DNA of 7,528 nucleotides, from contig VGXJ01000078.1 in NCBI GenBank assembly GCA_016873375.1, positions 1 through 7,528 of the forward strand. The letters run 5' to 3'. The translations under genes were made by a program, and so were the position numbers. How positions within the stretch are numbered: position 1 is the first letter of the stretch; each line of letters starts with the position of its first letter. A model generated the notes under the pieces. It was not told the origin of the DNA, made no database searches, and saw only the letters and a list, made by a program, of their open reading frames with translations. Positions 1 through 6,379 of this stretch are shown here, piece after piece. The DNA is from Phycisphaerae bacterium. Lineage in GTDB: Bacteria > Planctomycetota > Phycisphaerae > Phycisphaerales > SM1A02.

Positions 1-108
1 CGGGGAGTGGTGGTCAGTCATGGAGTGCGTCTTCGAGATGGATGCACCGCCCTGATCGGACCGATCTGCCGCGGGCTGACTGGGCAGCGACGACTCTCCG
101 AGCAGCAT
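1..108 (-). CDS. Possible 5' fragment of a gene leaving the left edge
   Basis: Reading leftward from the permease stop, an ATG at 108 (20 bp gap) opens a frame with no stop to the edge, starting MLLGESSLPSQ. A second in-frame ATG at 21 gives MTDHHSP, which could be the true start. Neither has a clear Shine-Dalgarno sequence. Only 36 codons are visible and no family can be recognised. The close spacing and shared strand suggest a third member of the ATPase-permease operon. It may equally be non-coding sequence with a start just outside the window. Confidence 0.2.
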   Translation of the reverse strand, partial: MLLGESSLPSQPAADRSDQGGASISKTHSMTDHHSP

Positions 109-127
109 GAGCCGCCGGCGCTCACCT

Positions 128-889
128 TCAGGCACGTCCACGCATCAGCAGCCAGCCGAATGTGCTCACGACGCCAAAGAGCACGAATCCCACAAGCGCT
201 CCCAGCGCCACGGCTGCAAAGACGAGGTCGGTCCGCGCTTCGCGAAGCGACGAGAGGACCACGACGCCCAGCGGCGCATCGGCACCTGCGTAGCCGCTGA
301 CGAACTCGCCCACGATCGCACCGATGACGGCCAGGCCGCTGGCGATGCGCAGGCCGGTCACGATGTTCGGGACGGCCCACGGGAGTGCGAGCTTCCACCA
401 AGTGATGGAGCGGCTGGCGCCGTAGAGCCTGAAGAGTTCGCGCAGGTTGGGGTCGGTGGAACGGAGTCCATCGACCGTGTTGGCGATGACTGGGAAGACG
501 CTGACGATGGCGGCACTGGCCAAGGCACTCCTGACGCCGTAGCCGAACCAGATCACGAGCAGCGGTGCGATGGCGACCAGCGGCACCATCTGCAGCAGCG
601 TGGCGATTGGGTACGCGCCGCGGTAGAGCAGGCGGCTGCTGGCCACGATGCTGCCGACGACCGTGCCGACGATCGCGGCAACCGCCAGCCCACCCACCGC
701 CGCCAGCGCGGTGAGGCCCAGGGAGCGCGAGAGCGAGTCCGCGTTCTCGATGAGCGCGCGCAGCACGGCCGAGGGTGCGGGCAGGAGGAACGAACGGACC
801 TGCAGGACGAGGACCAGGAGTTCCCAGACGAGCAGCAGTGCTGCCACCATGGCCAGCGGCGGCCAGATCGAATGGACCAGTCGCTTCAT
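128..889 (-). CDS. ABC transporter permease, SsuC/TauC type
   Basis: This 253-residue inner-membrane protein is the usual length for the binding-protein-dependent permeases of the nitrate/sulfonate/taurine/pyrimidine group. Hydrophobic segments are visible at about residues 10-30, 58-84, 94-116, 121-140, 182-200 and 222-248, consistent with six helices. The cytoplasmic coupling (EAA-like) loop is at about residues 149-176, with Glu151, Gly157 and a LPWAVP segment that contacts the ATPase. The start at 889 overlaps the end of the ATPase gene by 4 bp (ATGA), so translational coupling is likely. Substrate cannot be read from a permease of this family. The best hint is the THI5/NMT1-like binding protein encoded at 2804-3787, which suggests a small organic molecule such as a pyrimidine, sulfonate or similar. 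The family call is confident; the substrate is open. Confidence 0.92.
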   Translation of the reverse strand: MKRLVHSIWPPLAMVAALLLVWELLVLVLQVRSFLLPAPSAVLRALIENADSLSRSLGLTALAAVGGLAVAAIVGTVVGSIVASSRLLYRGAYPIATLLQMVPLVAIAPLLVIWFGYGVRSALASAAIVSVFPVIANTVDGLRSTDPNLRELFRLYGASRSITWWKLALPWAVPNIVTGLRIASGLAVIGAIVGEFVSGYAGADAPLGVVVLSSLREARTDLVFAAVALGALVGFVLFGVVSTFGWLLMRGRA

Positions 890-1686
890 GGCTCGCCCCC
901 GGCGTGCTTGGCGAGGCTGCCCGGTGCGATGCCGCCAGGCGGCCGAGGCAGCGTCATGTCGTGGTAGATCGACTGCAGTGCCTGCGCGAACTCGACGGTG
1001 GTGCGTACCTCGGGGTTGCGGCTGGGCAGGTGGATGCCGTGCACGCTGACCACGCGCCCGGGGCGACCCGTCATGACCACGACCTGCCGACCGAGGTAGA
1101 CGGCCTCGGCGAGCGAGTGCGTGACGAGCAACACGGTCATGCCGAGCTCCTTCCAGAGGTCGGCAAGCAGTTCGTTGATCGTCTCGCGGGTGATCTCGTC
1201 GAGCGCGCTGCAGGGTTCATCCAGGAGCAGGGCGGGCGGACGCTCGACCAGCGCGCGCGCGAGGCCAACGCGCATGCGCATGCCCCCCGAGAGCTGCGAT
1301 GGCATGCGGTTCCAGGCATCGCCCATGCCCACCATGCGGAGCATCTCGATGCCTCGGTCCTGGCATTCATCCGGGCTGACGCCTGCGAGCTCGAGCGGCA
1401 GCGTGACGTTGTCCATGGCATTGCGCCATGGCAGGAGCCGAGGATCCTGGAAGCACATGCCCGGGCGCGCGCCGCCGAGGTCGATGGAGCCCTCGCTCGG
1501 CACCACCAGCCCGGCAGCGATGCGCAGCAGCGTGGTCTTGCCGCAGCCAGAGGTGCCGACGATGCTCACGAACGAGCCGGCCTTGACATCGATCGAGACC
1601 GGTTCGAACGCGCGGACCCCTGCAAAGGTCATGCTGACTCCATCGAAGGAGATGCCAGCGGCAGGAAGGCGCCCGGTGTCGGCCAT
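886..1686 (-). CDS. ABC transporter ATP-binding protein, SsuB/TauB type
   Basis: This cytoplasmic ATPase would drive import through the overlapping permease. Numbered from the ATG at 1686 (266 residues), the core motifs are intact: Walker A GTSGCGKTT at 44-52, Q-loop Gln80, signature LSGGM at 132-136, Walker B LLLDEP at 153-158, D-loop SALD at 160-163 and H-loop His190. LSGGM in place of LSGGQ is common in the nitrate/sulfonate/taurine ATPases. An in-frame ATG at 1719 would add 11 residues, but its start codon overlaps that of divergent rlmK and the extra residues (MALDQRYRITR) precede the normal fold start. I therefore prefer 1686, where an AGGA lies about 8 nt upstream as a weak ribosome site. 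It is the first visible gene of the operon, so the promoter must lie in the 31-bp gap or inside rlmK. Confidence 0.93.
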   Translation of the reverse strand: MADTGRLPAAGISFDGVSMTFAGVRAFEPVSIDVKAGSFVSIVGTSGCGKTTLLRIAAGLVVPSEGSIDLGGARPGMCFQDPRLLPWRNAMDNVTLPLELAGVSPDECQDRGIEMLRMVGMGDAWNRMPSQLSGGMRMRVGLARALVERPPALLLDEPCSALDEITRETINELLADLWKELGMTVLLVTHSLAEAVYLGRQVVVMTGRPGRVVSVHGIHLPSRNPEVRTTVEFAQALQSIYHDMTLPRPPGGIAPGSLAKHAGGEP

Positions 1687-1717
1687 GCGCGTGATCCTAT
1701 ACCGTTGATCCAACGCC
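1687..1717. promoter_or_regulatory. 31-bp divergent gap between the ABC ATPase gene and rlmK
   Basis: The gap holds a small AT-containing patch, CCTATACC at 1696-1703, which reads TATACC rightward and TATAGG leftward. Either could be a degenerate -10 element for a near-leaderless transcript. No convincing -35 element is seen at the right distance on either side, so promoter assignment is tentative. Any promoter for either gene must extend into the coding sequence of the other. Confidence 0.3.
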
Positions 1718-2677
1718 ATGCTTGCGAATCGGCTCGAGAAGCGCTTCCGTCACCTGCGCAAATGGGCGCGGCGTTTCGACGTGGAATGCTTCAGGATCTA
1801 CGAGCGCGACATCCCGGAGTTTCCGCTGATCGTGGACTGGTACGACGGCGATGTGGTCGCGTGGTTCTACGATCGCACCAAGGACGACACGCATGAGAAG
1901 CGCGGTGCGTTCGAGGCGCTTGCCACGCAGGAGATCCTTCAGGGTCTGGCGATCACGCCCGAGCGGTTGCACAGCAAGTTCAGGCGGCGGCAGAAGGGGC
2001 TCGACCAGTACGAGCGCTTCGATGAGGCAGCCACGGTACGCACGGTGCGCGAGCAGGGGCTGCAGTTCGAGGTGAACCTGAGCGACTACCTCGATGTCGG
2101 GCTGTTCCTGGACCACCGGCAGACGCGCCAGTACATCCGCGAGCGATCGCAGGGAAAGTCTCTGCTGAACCTATTTGCCTACACGGGGTCGTTCAGCTGC
2201 TACGCGGCTTCCGGCGGTGCGCGACGAACGCTCACGGTCGACATGAGCCGCACCTACCAAGAGTGGACGGCCCGCAACCTTCGGCTGAACGGGTTTGAAG
2301 TGGGCGCGGCGCACGGCCTGGCGCACGAAGATTGCCTGCAGTTCCTGGCCCGGCCCACCGGCGAGCGATTCGACCTGGTGGTGTGCGATCCGCCGACCTT
2401 CAGCAACAGCAAGCGCATGCAGGTGGATTCCTTCAGCATCGACCGCGACTGGCCCGAGCTCTTCCGGCTGATCGAGCCGTGGCTTGCACCCGAGGGCGAA
2501 CTCTGGTTCAGCACGAATTCCAAGCGCTTCGAGCTTGACCCTGCGCAGGTCCCCGCCGGGCTTCAGGTGCTCGAGGTGACCGCGCGCACGACGAGCGAAG
2601 ACTTCAAGGATAAGTGGAGCCACCGCTGCTGGATCGTTTCGCAGGTACCCCCGCGGATGCCGAAGGTGCGACAGTGA
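1718..2677 (+). CDS. rlmK: RlmK-type 23S rRNA (guanine-N7) methyltransferase
   Basis: This 319-residue SAM-dependent methyltransferase matches the C-terminal half of E. coli RlmKL, the part that makes m7G2069 in 23S rRNA. Diagnostic features are the N-terminal block MLANRLEKRFRHLRKWARR (1-19), the PUA-like and linker region with RRRQKGLDQYE (89-99), LDHRQTR (131-137), SAM-binding motif I NLFAYTG (151-157), VDMS (174-177) and motif IV DPPTFSNSK (224-232). The THUMP-containing RlmL half is absent, so this is a stand-alone enzyme rather than the fused gammaproteobacterial form. An in-frame TGA at 1706-1708 fixes the ATG at 1718 as the most upstream ATG. No Shine-Dalgarno sequence is visible, so the mRNA may be nearly leaderless. 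It lies on the opposite strand between the two parts of an ABC importer and has no evident functional link to it. Relatives such as RlmI share some motifs, but the N-terminal block favours RlmK. Confidence 0.85.
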   Translation: MLANRLEKRFRHLRKWARRFDVECFRIYERDIPEFPLIVDWYDGDVVAWFYDRTKDDTHEKRGAFEALATQEILQGLAITPERLHSKFRRRQKGLDQYERFDEAATVRTVREQGLQFEVNLSDYLDVGLFLDHRQTRQYIRERSQGKSLLNLFAYTGSFSCYAASGGARRTLTVDMSRTYQEWTARNLRLNGFEVGAAHGLAHEDCLQFLARPTGERFDLVVCDPPTFSNSKRMQVDSFSIDRDWPELFRLIEPWLAPEGELWFSTNSKRFELDPAQVPAGLQVLEVTARTTSEDFKDKWSHRCWIVSQVPPRMPKVRQ

Positions 2678-2792
2678 GCGGGGGCTGAACGGCGCTTGGG
2701 CGCGGGCAGGCGCTCCGGATCGATCACGGGTCGAAGGATGCGTCGACTGACGCCGACGGGCGATCCCTCGAGCAAGATTGGGGCGATCAGCG

Positions 2793-2829
2793 CTGCCGCG
2801 CGATCATGGCGCTGGCATCGACGCGGCAG
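2793..2829 (-). terminator. Stem-loop over the substrate-binding protein stop codon
   Basis: CTGCCGCG (2793-2800) plus CGAT (2801-2804) pair with ATCG (2817-2820) plus CGCGGCAG (2822-2829). This makes 12 base pairs with a single bulged A at 2821 and a 12-nt loop. The loop side contains most of the stop codon of the binding-protein gene (2804-2806). It lies between convergent rlmK and the binding-protein gene, where a two-way terminator would be expected. No T-run follows on either strand, so it is not a textbook intrinsic terminator. It could instead protect the mRNA 3' end. The rest of 2678-2803 shows no convincing gene. Confidence 0.4.
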
Positions 2830-3787
2830 GTGCCGCTGGTTCGAGGTTGCGGAACGCCGAGCTCACATCCTGCGGCTTGGAGAGCTGCTTCGTCTCGATC
2901 AGGGCGTCGAGCACTGCTTGCCAGCGGGTGGCGTCCATGCGGCCGAGCGAAGCGTTGCCGCCGGGCGCGATGAGCGGGCGCTCGAGCTCGGCAGCGGTGT
3001 TCATCGCCTCGAGGCTCATGCTTGGGTTCAGGGCGGCGATGGCTGGGTTGTACTTGGCTGGCTCGGCCAGATAGCGGGACCAGCCTTCCTTGAGCGCACC
3101 GACGAAGGCGCGCAGGTCGGCCTCGCGCGAGGCGAGCGTCGATTCCGTCGTGGCGTAGACCGCGACATACGGGTTGTAGATCTCGCGAAGGCTGAAGCTC
3201 TTGCAGGCGACGCCCTTGAGCTTCATCGTGACCGGCTCGGCCGTGGCGAAGCACTGCGTGGCGGCCGTCGGATCAGACTCGAAGAGCGAGAGCGATCCGT
3301 TGTAGGTGACGAACTTCGCCTTGTCCTGCCCGTACTTCGCCTGCAGGAGCCGCACATAGGGAAGCCCCGGCTCGACGGCGATCGTGCCGCCGCCGGTCCA
3401 GAGCTGCTCCAGGCTTTGCGCTGGGTTGGCGTCGTGCGCCATCAACGCGTAGGGCGTGTCGATGAAGGTGGCGTAGAAGCCCACGAGCGCACCATCGCGT
3501 GCGCGCAGCTGCAGCAGCTGGTCGGCACTCATCAGGCCGATGTCGCAGACGCCATCCGCGGTGAGCTGCGGCGTGGGTGTGCCCGCGCCGCCCTTGATGA
3601 TCTCGACCGAGAGCCCCGCGGCGGCGAAGAGGCCATCCTGCTGCGCCGCGTAGAGGCCACCGAACTCAGGTTCGGGGACCCAGTCAAGCTGGACTCGCAG
3701 CAGCTTGGAGCCCGGTGTGCCTTGGGGAGCATCGCCGCAGGCAGTGCACAGCAGGAGAGTGATGACGGCGAGCAAACGGGGCATCAT
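2804..3787 (-). CDS. ABC transporter substrate-binding lipoprotein, NMT1/THI5-like
   Basis: This 327-residue exported receptor is predicted to capture a small molecule for an ABC importer. The N-terminus MMPRLLAVITLLLCTACGD is a short signal sequence with a possible lipidation cysteine at Cys17. The lipobox is imperfect, with Cys rather than Leu at -3. The mature protein opens with LRVQLDWVPEPEFGGLYAA, the typical NMT1/THI5 block, then GLSVEIIKGGAGTPTPQL and CDIGLMSADQLLQLRA. No Cys-rich THI5 iron motif is seen. The tail is Ala/Pro-rich. The frame stays open upstream to an ATG at 3925, but that extension is unlike a signal peptide, so I chose the MM start. A GGGAG lies 12 nt upstream, rather far for a ribosome site. 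The likely partners are the ATPase and permease at 128-1686, separated by rlmK. ThiY-like pyrimidine binding is one option; nitrate, sulfonate or another ligand cannot be excluded. Confidence 0.87.
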   Translation of the reverse strand: MMPRLLAVITLLLCTACGDAPQGTPGSKLLRVQLDWVPEPEFGGLYAAQQDGLFAAAGLSVEIIKGGAGTPTPQLTADGVCDIGLMSADQLLQLRARDGALVGFYATFIDTPYALMAHDANPAQSLEQLWTGGGTIAVEPGLPYVRLLQAKYGQDKAKFVTYNGSLSLFESDPTAATQCFATAEPVTMKLKGVACKSFSLREIYNPYVAVYATTESTLASREADLRAFVGALKEGWSRYLAEPAKYNPAIAALNPSMSLEAMNTAAELERPLIAPGGNASLGRMDATRWQAVLDALIETKQLSKPQDVSSAFRNLEPAAPAASMPAP

Positions 3788-3798
3788 GGTGGCACGGT

Positions 3799-3812
3799 AC
3801 TCCCGCGGGAGT
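3799..3812. promoter_or_regulatory. 14-bp perfect palindrome upstream of the binding-protein gene
   Basis: ACTCCCGCGGGAGT is an uninterrupted perfect palindrome ending 12 bp before the chosen ATG of the substrate-binding protein. Beyond it, two copies of TTCGTCGA (3813-3820 and 3836-3843) recur at a 23-bp spacing, about two helical turns. This could be an operator for a dimeric repressor controlling the receptor gene. On the minus-strand mRNA, the GGGAG ribosome-site candidate is inside the palindrome, so a fold could also mask it. The function is inferred from symmetry and position only. Confidence 0.35.
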
Positions 3813-3946
3813 TTCGTCGACCGCATGCCTTGGGATTCGTCGATCTGCTTGCAGCGATCTGGGAACGGAGGCAGGAGCCTGACCTGAACCAAGGCACCCG
3901 GCCTGTGCCGAGCGCCGTGGTTCATGGTCAGCCCCTCGCGGCTCTG

Positions 3947-3962
3947 GGCCCGGGCGTGGGCC
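3947..3962 (-). terminator. Weak GC-rich hairpin after the PEP-CTERM-like gene
   Basis: GGCCC (3947-3951) pairs with GGGCC (3958-3962) around a 6-nt loop, immediately after the stop codon at 3963-3965. There is no following T-run, so termination is uncertain and read-through into the binding-protein gene is possible. The rest of the 175-bp gap up to 3788 carries the palindrome described separately and a 5-bp stem (3893-3897 with 3905-3909). Confidence 0.2.
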
Positions 3963-4622
3963 TCAGGCGTCCCGCCGTCGCGAGCGCCGGCCGCCCAGGC
4001 CGAGCAGCCCAGTCAGCGCCACCGCACCGGGTGCAGGGATGGAATTGCTGACCCACTCGATTGCGGCGTCGTGATCCTCCTCGGACATGCCGAGGTTCCA
4101 GACGATGTAGAAGACCTCGCTCGACTGCAGCCCGGCAGAATCGAAGACGAACGACGAGAGGTAGATGCCGTTGGCCGGATCGGCGCCACCTGAGCCAAAG
4201 AGCGTGAAGCCGGCATGCAGGTCGAGTCCCTGCGTCACCGAGAAGTCGAAGGCCCCACCGAGGAGCGAGTTAAAGCTGGTGCCGCCGTACTCGACGGTCA
4301 AGCCCTGGCTTGAGGTGCTGAAGCCGTTTCCATTCCATGCGCCAAGTCCCGAGAGCATGCGGAAGCTGATGGTGGACCCGATGAGATCTGACCCGATGCC
4401 CGGCTCGTCGATGCTGAAGGGGAAGTCGGGGTCTTCGCCCATATCTGCCTTGAAGACGCGCAGGAACGGCGAGGTGATCTCGCCAGTGTCATGGTCCCAT
4501 CCGCCGGTGTAGAGCATGCCGTTGGATGAACTGACCCAGATGTCCTCGTGCTCTTCTTCGGCCAGCACGGGCATGGCAAATGTCGCCGAAGCGACGGTGG
4601 TGATCAACAGTGAACGAAACAT
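3963..4622 (-). CDS. Secreted surface protein with PEP-CTERM-like sorting tail
   Basis: This 219-residue protein has a Sec signal peptide (1-21, ending PVLA) and an acidic mature start, EEEHEDIWV. A beta-rich, Gly/Ser/Asp-rich body follows. The C-terminus has IPAPGAVAL (195-203), a hydrophobic run to about 210 and the basic end RRSRRR (212-217). That is the layout of PEP-CTERM proteins processed by exosortase/archaeosortase-type enzymes, with PAP in place of PEP, as is common in Phycisphaerae. The body shares blocks with the upstream dockerin-bearing protein: D-I/V near the start, RVF.A (55-59), EPG (73-75), W.G..F (96-101), GIYL..F.F (152-160) and SE.F.I/L.V.N (168-176). They are probably paralogues. 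The start at 4622 is set by a strong AAGGAG 5 nt upstream; the open frame to 4739 is not used. Fourth gene of the likely operon. Its ligand is unknown. Confidence 0.82.
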   Translation of the reverse strand: MFRSLLITTVASATFAMPVLAEEEHEDIWVSSSNGMLYTGGWDHDTGEITSPFLRVFKADMGEDPDFPFSIDEPGIGSDLIGSTISFRMLSGLGAWNGNGFSTSSQGLTVEYGGTSFNSLLGGAFDFSVTQGLDLHAGFTLFGSGGADPANGIYLSSFVFDSAGLQSSEVFYIVWNLGMSEEDHDAAIEWVSNSIPAPGAVALTGLLGLGGRRSRRRDA

Positions 4623-4627
4623 GATGA

Positions 4628-4633
4628 CTCCTT
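4628..4633 (-). promoter_or_regulatory. Strong Shine-Dalgarno site AAGGAG
   Basis: AAGGAG on the minus strand sits 5 nt before the ATG at 4622 and decides that start over the longer open frame. It is the clearest ribosome site in the window; the neighbouring genes have weak or no such sites, which suggests comparatively strong translation of this last operon gene. Confidence 0.8.
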
Positions 4634-4657
4634 GAAAAGAATTGGGAAGAAAGGGAA

Positions 4658-4694
4658 GACCCCTAGAGGGGACGGGATGGCACTGGAGATGCCA
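4658..4694 (-). terminator. Two small stem-loops in the 98-bp gap of the surface operon
   Basis: Between the dockerin-bearing gene and the next gene, TGGCA (4678-4682) pairs with TGCCA (4690-4694) around 7 nt. CCCC (4660-4663) pairs with GGGG (4668-4671) around a tetraloop. On the minus strand the second is followed by pyrimidine-rich TCTTCCCTTTCTTCCC. The stems are short, so this is at best a leaky terminator or mRNA processing site. It precedes the strong ribosome site of the next gene. Confidence 0.25.
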
Positions 4695-4720
4695 ATGATC
4701 GTTGGTGCAGGGTGAGCGGC

Positions 4721-5557
4721 TCACGGACAGACCCCCCACGCGCTGAGCAGCGTGCCGAGGTCAGCGCCGTCGACGATGCCACTGAGGTCGAGATCGGCGG
4801 GCCCGCTCGAACCCCAACTGCTGAGAAGAGCTCCGAGATCGGCGCCATCGACGGCGCCACTCGCATCGATGTCGCCGATGCACGGCGGATCCATGGCATC
4901 CATGGCCGCGCTGAGCGCTGCAGCGAACGAGGCCGCATCGCTGCCGCCGTTCAGGACGAGCCAGAATTCCTCCGAGGCCTCAATGAGTAGAGATGTTGAA
5001 TAGAGCTGAAGTGGCACCACGTAGGTTCCTGCTTCCGGAGTCGCCGACCCCGGTGCGGCAAGGAGCGTCATGTTGAGGTGTCGGTGCCAGCCACCGTCGG
5101 ACTGCACAGCCAGGTCGAAGCCAGGGGAGGGACCCGCGCCGCTGGTGGCGTTCGCCGTCAGGAACGAGAGCCGGAGTCGCTCGCCTGCCAACGCGCCTGA
5201 GGGCGAGGTGAGCTCGAAGGAGTCCCCGTCCCAGACTCGGATCGGACCCATGAAGCGGACGCCGAGCCGAGTGTTGAGGGGAAACTCACCCGAAGGCGCG
5301 TCGTAGCCTGGATTGGCGGTGAACCATGGCACGCCAGTGTCCGCGAAGGCACCGGGGAAGACTCTCACTTGGTCCCCGAGCCCTGAGGTGGTGATGGCCC
5401 GGGTCGTGATGCGACCTGCATCGATGGTCAAACCGACATCGCCGACATGCTGCGCTGCGGCGGATCCGGTGCTGACGCCGACCAACAGCGCTGCGGGGAG
5501 CCGCATGCGGACGGCCGAGATGGTGGTGGAGGATTGAATGGTTGCGCGAATGGTCAT
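4721..5557 (-). CDS. Secreted surface protein with C-terminal dockerin-like domain
   Basis: This 278-residue protein has a signal segment (LPAALLVGVSTGSAAAQ, about residues 20-36) and a beta-rich body. It ends in two 21-residue dockerin-like repeats at 229-249 and 255-275, each D.D.SG.VDGADLG.LLS.WG, flanked by Cys226 and Cys277. Such repeats resemble EF-hand calcium loops; in planctomycetes they cap many exported proteins and probably act in surface attachment. The body resembles the next gene's product: D-V-G-L-T near the N-terminus, RVF..A (65-70), W..ANPG (78-84), RVWDGDSF (107-114), AGTYVVPLQL (176-185) and SEEFWLVLNGG (195-205). The start at 5557 is 8 bp past the prepilin stop, favouring coupling. 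An ATG at 5506 gives a tidier signal peptide and is the main alternative. The upstream frame to 5791 overlaps the prepilin gene and is rejected. Biochemical role unknown. Confidence 0.82.
   Translation of the reverse strand: MTIRATIQSSTTISAVRMRLPAALLVGVSTGSAAAQHVGDVGLTIDAGRITTRAITTSGLGDQVRVFPGAFADTGVPWFTANPGYDAPSGEFPLNTRLGVRFMGPIRVWDGDSFELTSPSGALAGERLRLSFLTANATSGAGPSPGFDLAVQSDGGWHRHLNMTLLAAPGSATPEAGTYVVPLQLYSTSLLIEASEEFWLVLNGGSDAASFAAALSAAMDAMDPPCIGDIDASGAVDGADLGALLSSWGSSGPADLDLSGIVDGADLGTLLSAWGVCP
4733..4873 (-). repeat. Two tandem dockerin-like coding repeats
   Basis: Two 63-bp units (4811-4873 and 4733-4795) encode the paired 21-residue dockerin-like repeats with a period of 78 bp. Protein identity between units is high in VDGADLG.LLS.WG, and the Asp positions fit an EF-hand-like calcium loop. 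The DNA copies have diverged at silent sites, so this is an old duplication rather than a recent slippage event. Confidence 0.75.
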
Positions 5558-5565
5558 GGTCTGGG

Positions 5566-6360
5566 TCACTGGAGGCCCGACTGCATCGCCGACGAGATGG
5601 CGGGATCGAATCTGTTGGATGTGGATGTCTCGAAGAGGCGCCCGAATTCGAGGGATTGCACCCGGCCATCGACAAACGACCAGGTGCTGCGGCTTGATTC
5701 GCTCGGCTTGCCTCGGTCGATCGAGTTCACCTGCACCTGGGATGAGGCGACCGATGGGCTGTCGGCACTCGAGGAGGTGTCGGGATCCCACTCCTCGACA
5801 TGGGGGTGGTCACTGCTCGCATAGATCCCTCGATCGACCATGCGAAGGAAGCACACGGTCGAGTCCGGGCTGCGCACGCGGCTCAGTGCATCGGCTCCCG
5901 CGCCCGCTCCCTCAAGCGCGGCCAGCGGCGAGAAGGTGCGCGAGAGGTAGTTGTTCATGCCGTAGCTCGTCAGCCGGTACAGCGGCGTCGGTCCGGTGTT
6001 GATGGGTTCGCCTTCGCCTCCGAGCTCCGCCGGCCAGTGCGGGCTCGTGTCGAGCGGGCTCCTGAACATCAGCGGTTCGTCGCTGTATGGCTTGAGCGTG
6101 TTCACGAATGAACGCGCGGGGGCACCGAGCGAGCCATGCGGCAGCCCGACATCCGCAAAGTGCTCCTTGTGCACTGCCATGTAGGACAGGTGCGCGATGG
6201 AGATCTGGCGGAGGTTGGACAGGCAGGACGAGGCGAGCGACTCACGGCGGACCGAGGCGAGTCCCGGCAGGAGGATGCCGAGCAGGATCACGATGACGCC
6301 GATGACGACGAGCACCTCGACCAGCGTGAAGGCTCGGGGGCCGACACGGGGTCGTTGCAT
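5566..6360 (-). CDS. Prepilin-type N-terminal cleavage/methylation domain protein
   Basis: This 264-residue type IV pilin/pseudopilin-like protein begins with a short basic leader MQRPRVGPRA, then FTLVEVLVVIGVIVILLGIL. Cleavage between Ala10 and Phe11 by a PilD/GspO-type peptidase would expose a Phe for methylation, and Glu15 is the conserved Glu5 of the mature chain. The rest resembles planctomycete prepilin-type proteins, with SNLRQISIAHLSYM (48-61), SYGMNNYLS (132-140) and a C-terminal FVDGRV segment (229-234). The last matches the usual H-X9-DG element, except that the His ten residues before the Asp is Glu221 here. A His/acid patch SDHPHVEEWDPD lies at 183-194. The open frame to 6513 only adds a basic, unpilin-like extension across a predicted terminator, so ATG 6360 is chosen despite no clear ribosome site. 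It probably forms or decorates a surface or secretion pseudopilus; a partner is not identified. Confidence 0.87.
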   Translation of the reverse strand: MQRPRVGPRAFTLVEVLVVIGVIVILLGILLPGLASVRRESLASSCLSNLRQISIAHLSYMAVHKEHFADVGLPHGSLGAPARSFVNTLKPYSDEPLMFRSPLDTSPHWPAELGGEGEPINTGPTPLYRLTSYGMNNYLSRTFSPLAALEGAGAGADALSRVRSPDSTVCFLRMVDRGIYASSDHPHVEEWDPDTSSSADSPSVASSQVQVNSIDRGKPSESSRSTWSFVDGRVQSLEFGRLFETSTSNRFDPAISSAMQSGLQ

Positions 6361-6379
6361 GGAATGAACCGTGCTGACT

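Noticed and set aside
107..967. Long plus-strand open frame (286 codons) over the permease
   Set aside because: It is antisense to a clear ABC permease; the product is Arg/Asp/His-rich with no domain, typical of a shadow frame in GC-rich DNA.
775..1896. 373-codon plus-strand frame over the ATPase and into rlmK
   Set aside because: Antisense to an ATPase with all catalytic motifs intact, and it overlaps rlmK in another frame; no recognisable protein features.
2563..2775. 70-codon minus-strand frame with a TTG start between rlmK and the receptor gene
   Set aside because: It overlaps the 3' end of rlmK by over 100 bp, lacks a ribosome site and resembles no family.
3788..3925. Longer N-terminus for the substrate-binding protein
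   Set aside because: The extension would precede the signal peptide with 46 basic, non-hydrophobic residues and cover the palindrome; the MM start gives a normal exported receptor.
2696..4051. 451-codon plus-strand frame, the longest in the window
   Set aside because: Antisense to the substrate-binding protein, whose signal peptide and NMT1 blocks are clear; the plus-strand product is low-complexity and charged.
5558..5791. Longer N-terminus for the dockerin-tailed protein
   Set aside because: It would overlap the prepilin gene by over 200 bp and bury the signal peptide.
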